From Actinomycetota bacterium (GTDB taxonomy: Bacteria; Actinomycetota; Nitriliruptoria; Nitriliruptorales; JAHWKO01), in contig JAHWKO010000061.1 in assembly GCA_019347855.1 (NCBI GenBank), positions 1-14,242 of the forward strand: a stretch of 14,242 bases of DNA, read 5' to 3'. Below, piece by piece: positions 13,991-14,242 of this stretch. A program made the position numbers and the translations under genes. The notes under the pieces are model-generated. The model saw nothing but the letters and a program-made list of their open reading frames with translations. It was not told the DNA's origin and ran no database searches. The first letter of the stretch is position 1, and each line of letters starts with the position of its first letter.

Positions 13991-14242
13991 TCACACGTTG
14001 GCGGTCCGGAGAGCATCGAGCTCCCGCTTCAGCTCGGCGACCTCGTCCCGGAGCCGTGCCGCGTACTCGAAGCGCAGCTCCCCGGCGGCTCCGTGCATCT
14101 CCTCGGTCAGCTCCCTGATCAGGGCCTCGAGGTCCTCGACCGGGAGCTCGTCGACCTCCGCGTCCATGCGGTCCCGGACGGGCGAGGTCGCGGACTCGTA
14201 GGGCTCGCCCGCCTCGGCGGCCCTGGCCGACTGGATGATGTC
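13991..14242 (-). CDS. uvrB: UvrB-like C-terminus with UVR domain, 5' part outside window
   Basis: This is the last 83 residues of a protein, open at the window edge, ending in TGA at 13991-13993. The piece starts DIIQSARAAEAG and ends with a helical-hairpin UVR motif at residues 37-72, containing LIRELTEEMHGAAGELRFEY (41-60) and AARLRDEVAELK (61-72). This matches the C-terminal UVR domain of excinuclease subunit B, which binds UvrC in nucleotide excision repair. UvrC also has a UVR motif, but in mid-protein, whereas here the protein ends about eleven residues after it. Other proteins with a terminal UVR motif (McsA or ClpC types) have different flanking sequence. It has the same direction as the glycan operon but a 232-base gap and no functional link. 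Confidence 0.8.
   Translation of the reverse strand, partial: DIIQSARAAEAGEPYESATSPVRDRMDAEVDELPVEDLEALIRELTEEMHGAAGELRFEYAARLRDEVAELKRELDALRTANV

Noticed and set aside
13813..14016. Small minus-strand ORF of 67 codons between the UVR-domain gene and the operon
   Set aside because: It starts inside the UVR-domain gene in another frame, has no motif, and its composition is like the other spurious frames.
1..14242. CRISPR array, tRNA, insertion sequence or phage genes
   Set aside because: No direct-repeat array, cloverleaf-like sequence, transposase or integrase motif was seen on either strand.

Overview
The window is about 14.2 kb of very GC-rich DNA, densely coding, with frequent GTG starts, short overlaps between genes and long spurious antisense ORFs. 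This fits a high-GC bacterium. An actinomycetote is most likely, judging by codon use, an IF-2-type N-domain and the style of the glycosyltransferases, but no marker gene fixes the lineage. No tRNA, rRNA, CRISPR array, insertion sequence or integrase was recognised.

Layout, left to right. (1) Bases 1-784, minus strand: a sulfotransferase whose 3' end runs off the window. (2) Bases 864-2001, plus strand: a second, unrelated-looking sulfotransferase with a C-terminal accessory domain, interrupted by an apparent frameshift at about 1239. The two are divergent and share a 79-base gap. (3) Bases 1998-13758, minus strand: nine genes packed head to tail. In transcription order they are a GH2-like/GT2 fusion with C-terminal membrane segments (13758-11320), an ABC exporter carrying two IF-2 N-terminal-type domains (11315-9072), glycosyltransferase A (9061-7901), two paralogous left-handed beta-helix acyltransferases (7904-7323 and 7326-6775), glycosyltransferase B (6782-5643), a GT4 glycosyltransferase (5646-4321), glycosyltransferase C (4324-3176) and glycosyltransferase D (3179-1998). 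A, B, C and D are four paralogs of one family of 379-393 residues. Five of the eight junctions are 4-base GTGA stop/start overlaps, one is an 8-base overlap and two are gaps of 4 and 10 bases, so this is almost certainly one translationally coupled operon. (4) Bases 13759-13990: a non-coding gap that probably holds the operon promoter. (5) Bases 13991-14242, minus strand: the C-terminus of a DNA-repair protein carrying a UVR motif, most likely UvrB, unrelated to the cluster.

Read together, the cluster encodes assembly, O-acylation, probable sulfation and export of a surface glycan or glycolipid. It has six glycosyltransferase-type catalytic modules, two O-acyltransferases, one ABC half-exporter and two sulfotransferases next door. 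No priming sugar-phosphate transferase, Wzx/Wzy, Wzm/Wzt pair or nucleotide-sugar synthesis gene is in the window, so the pathway is incomplete here. The most unusual elements are the IF-2-type domains fused to an ABC exporter, the fourfold glycosyltransferase family in alternating A/C and B/D subtypes, and a GH2-like catalytic domain fused without a signal peptide to a membrane GT2.
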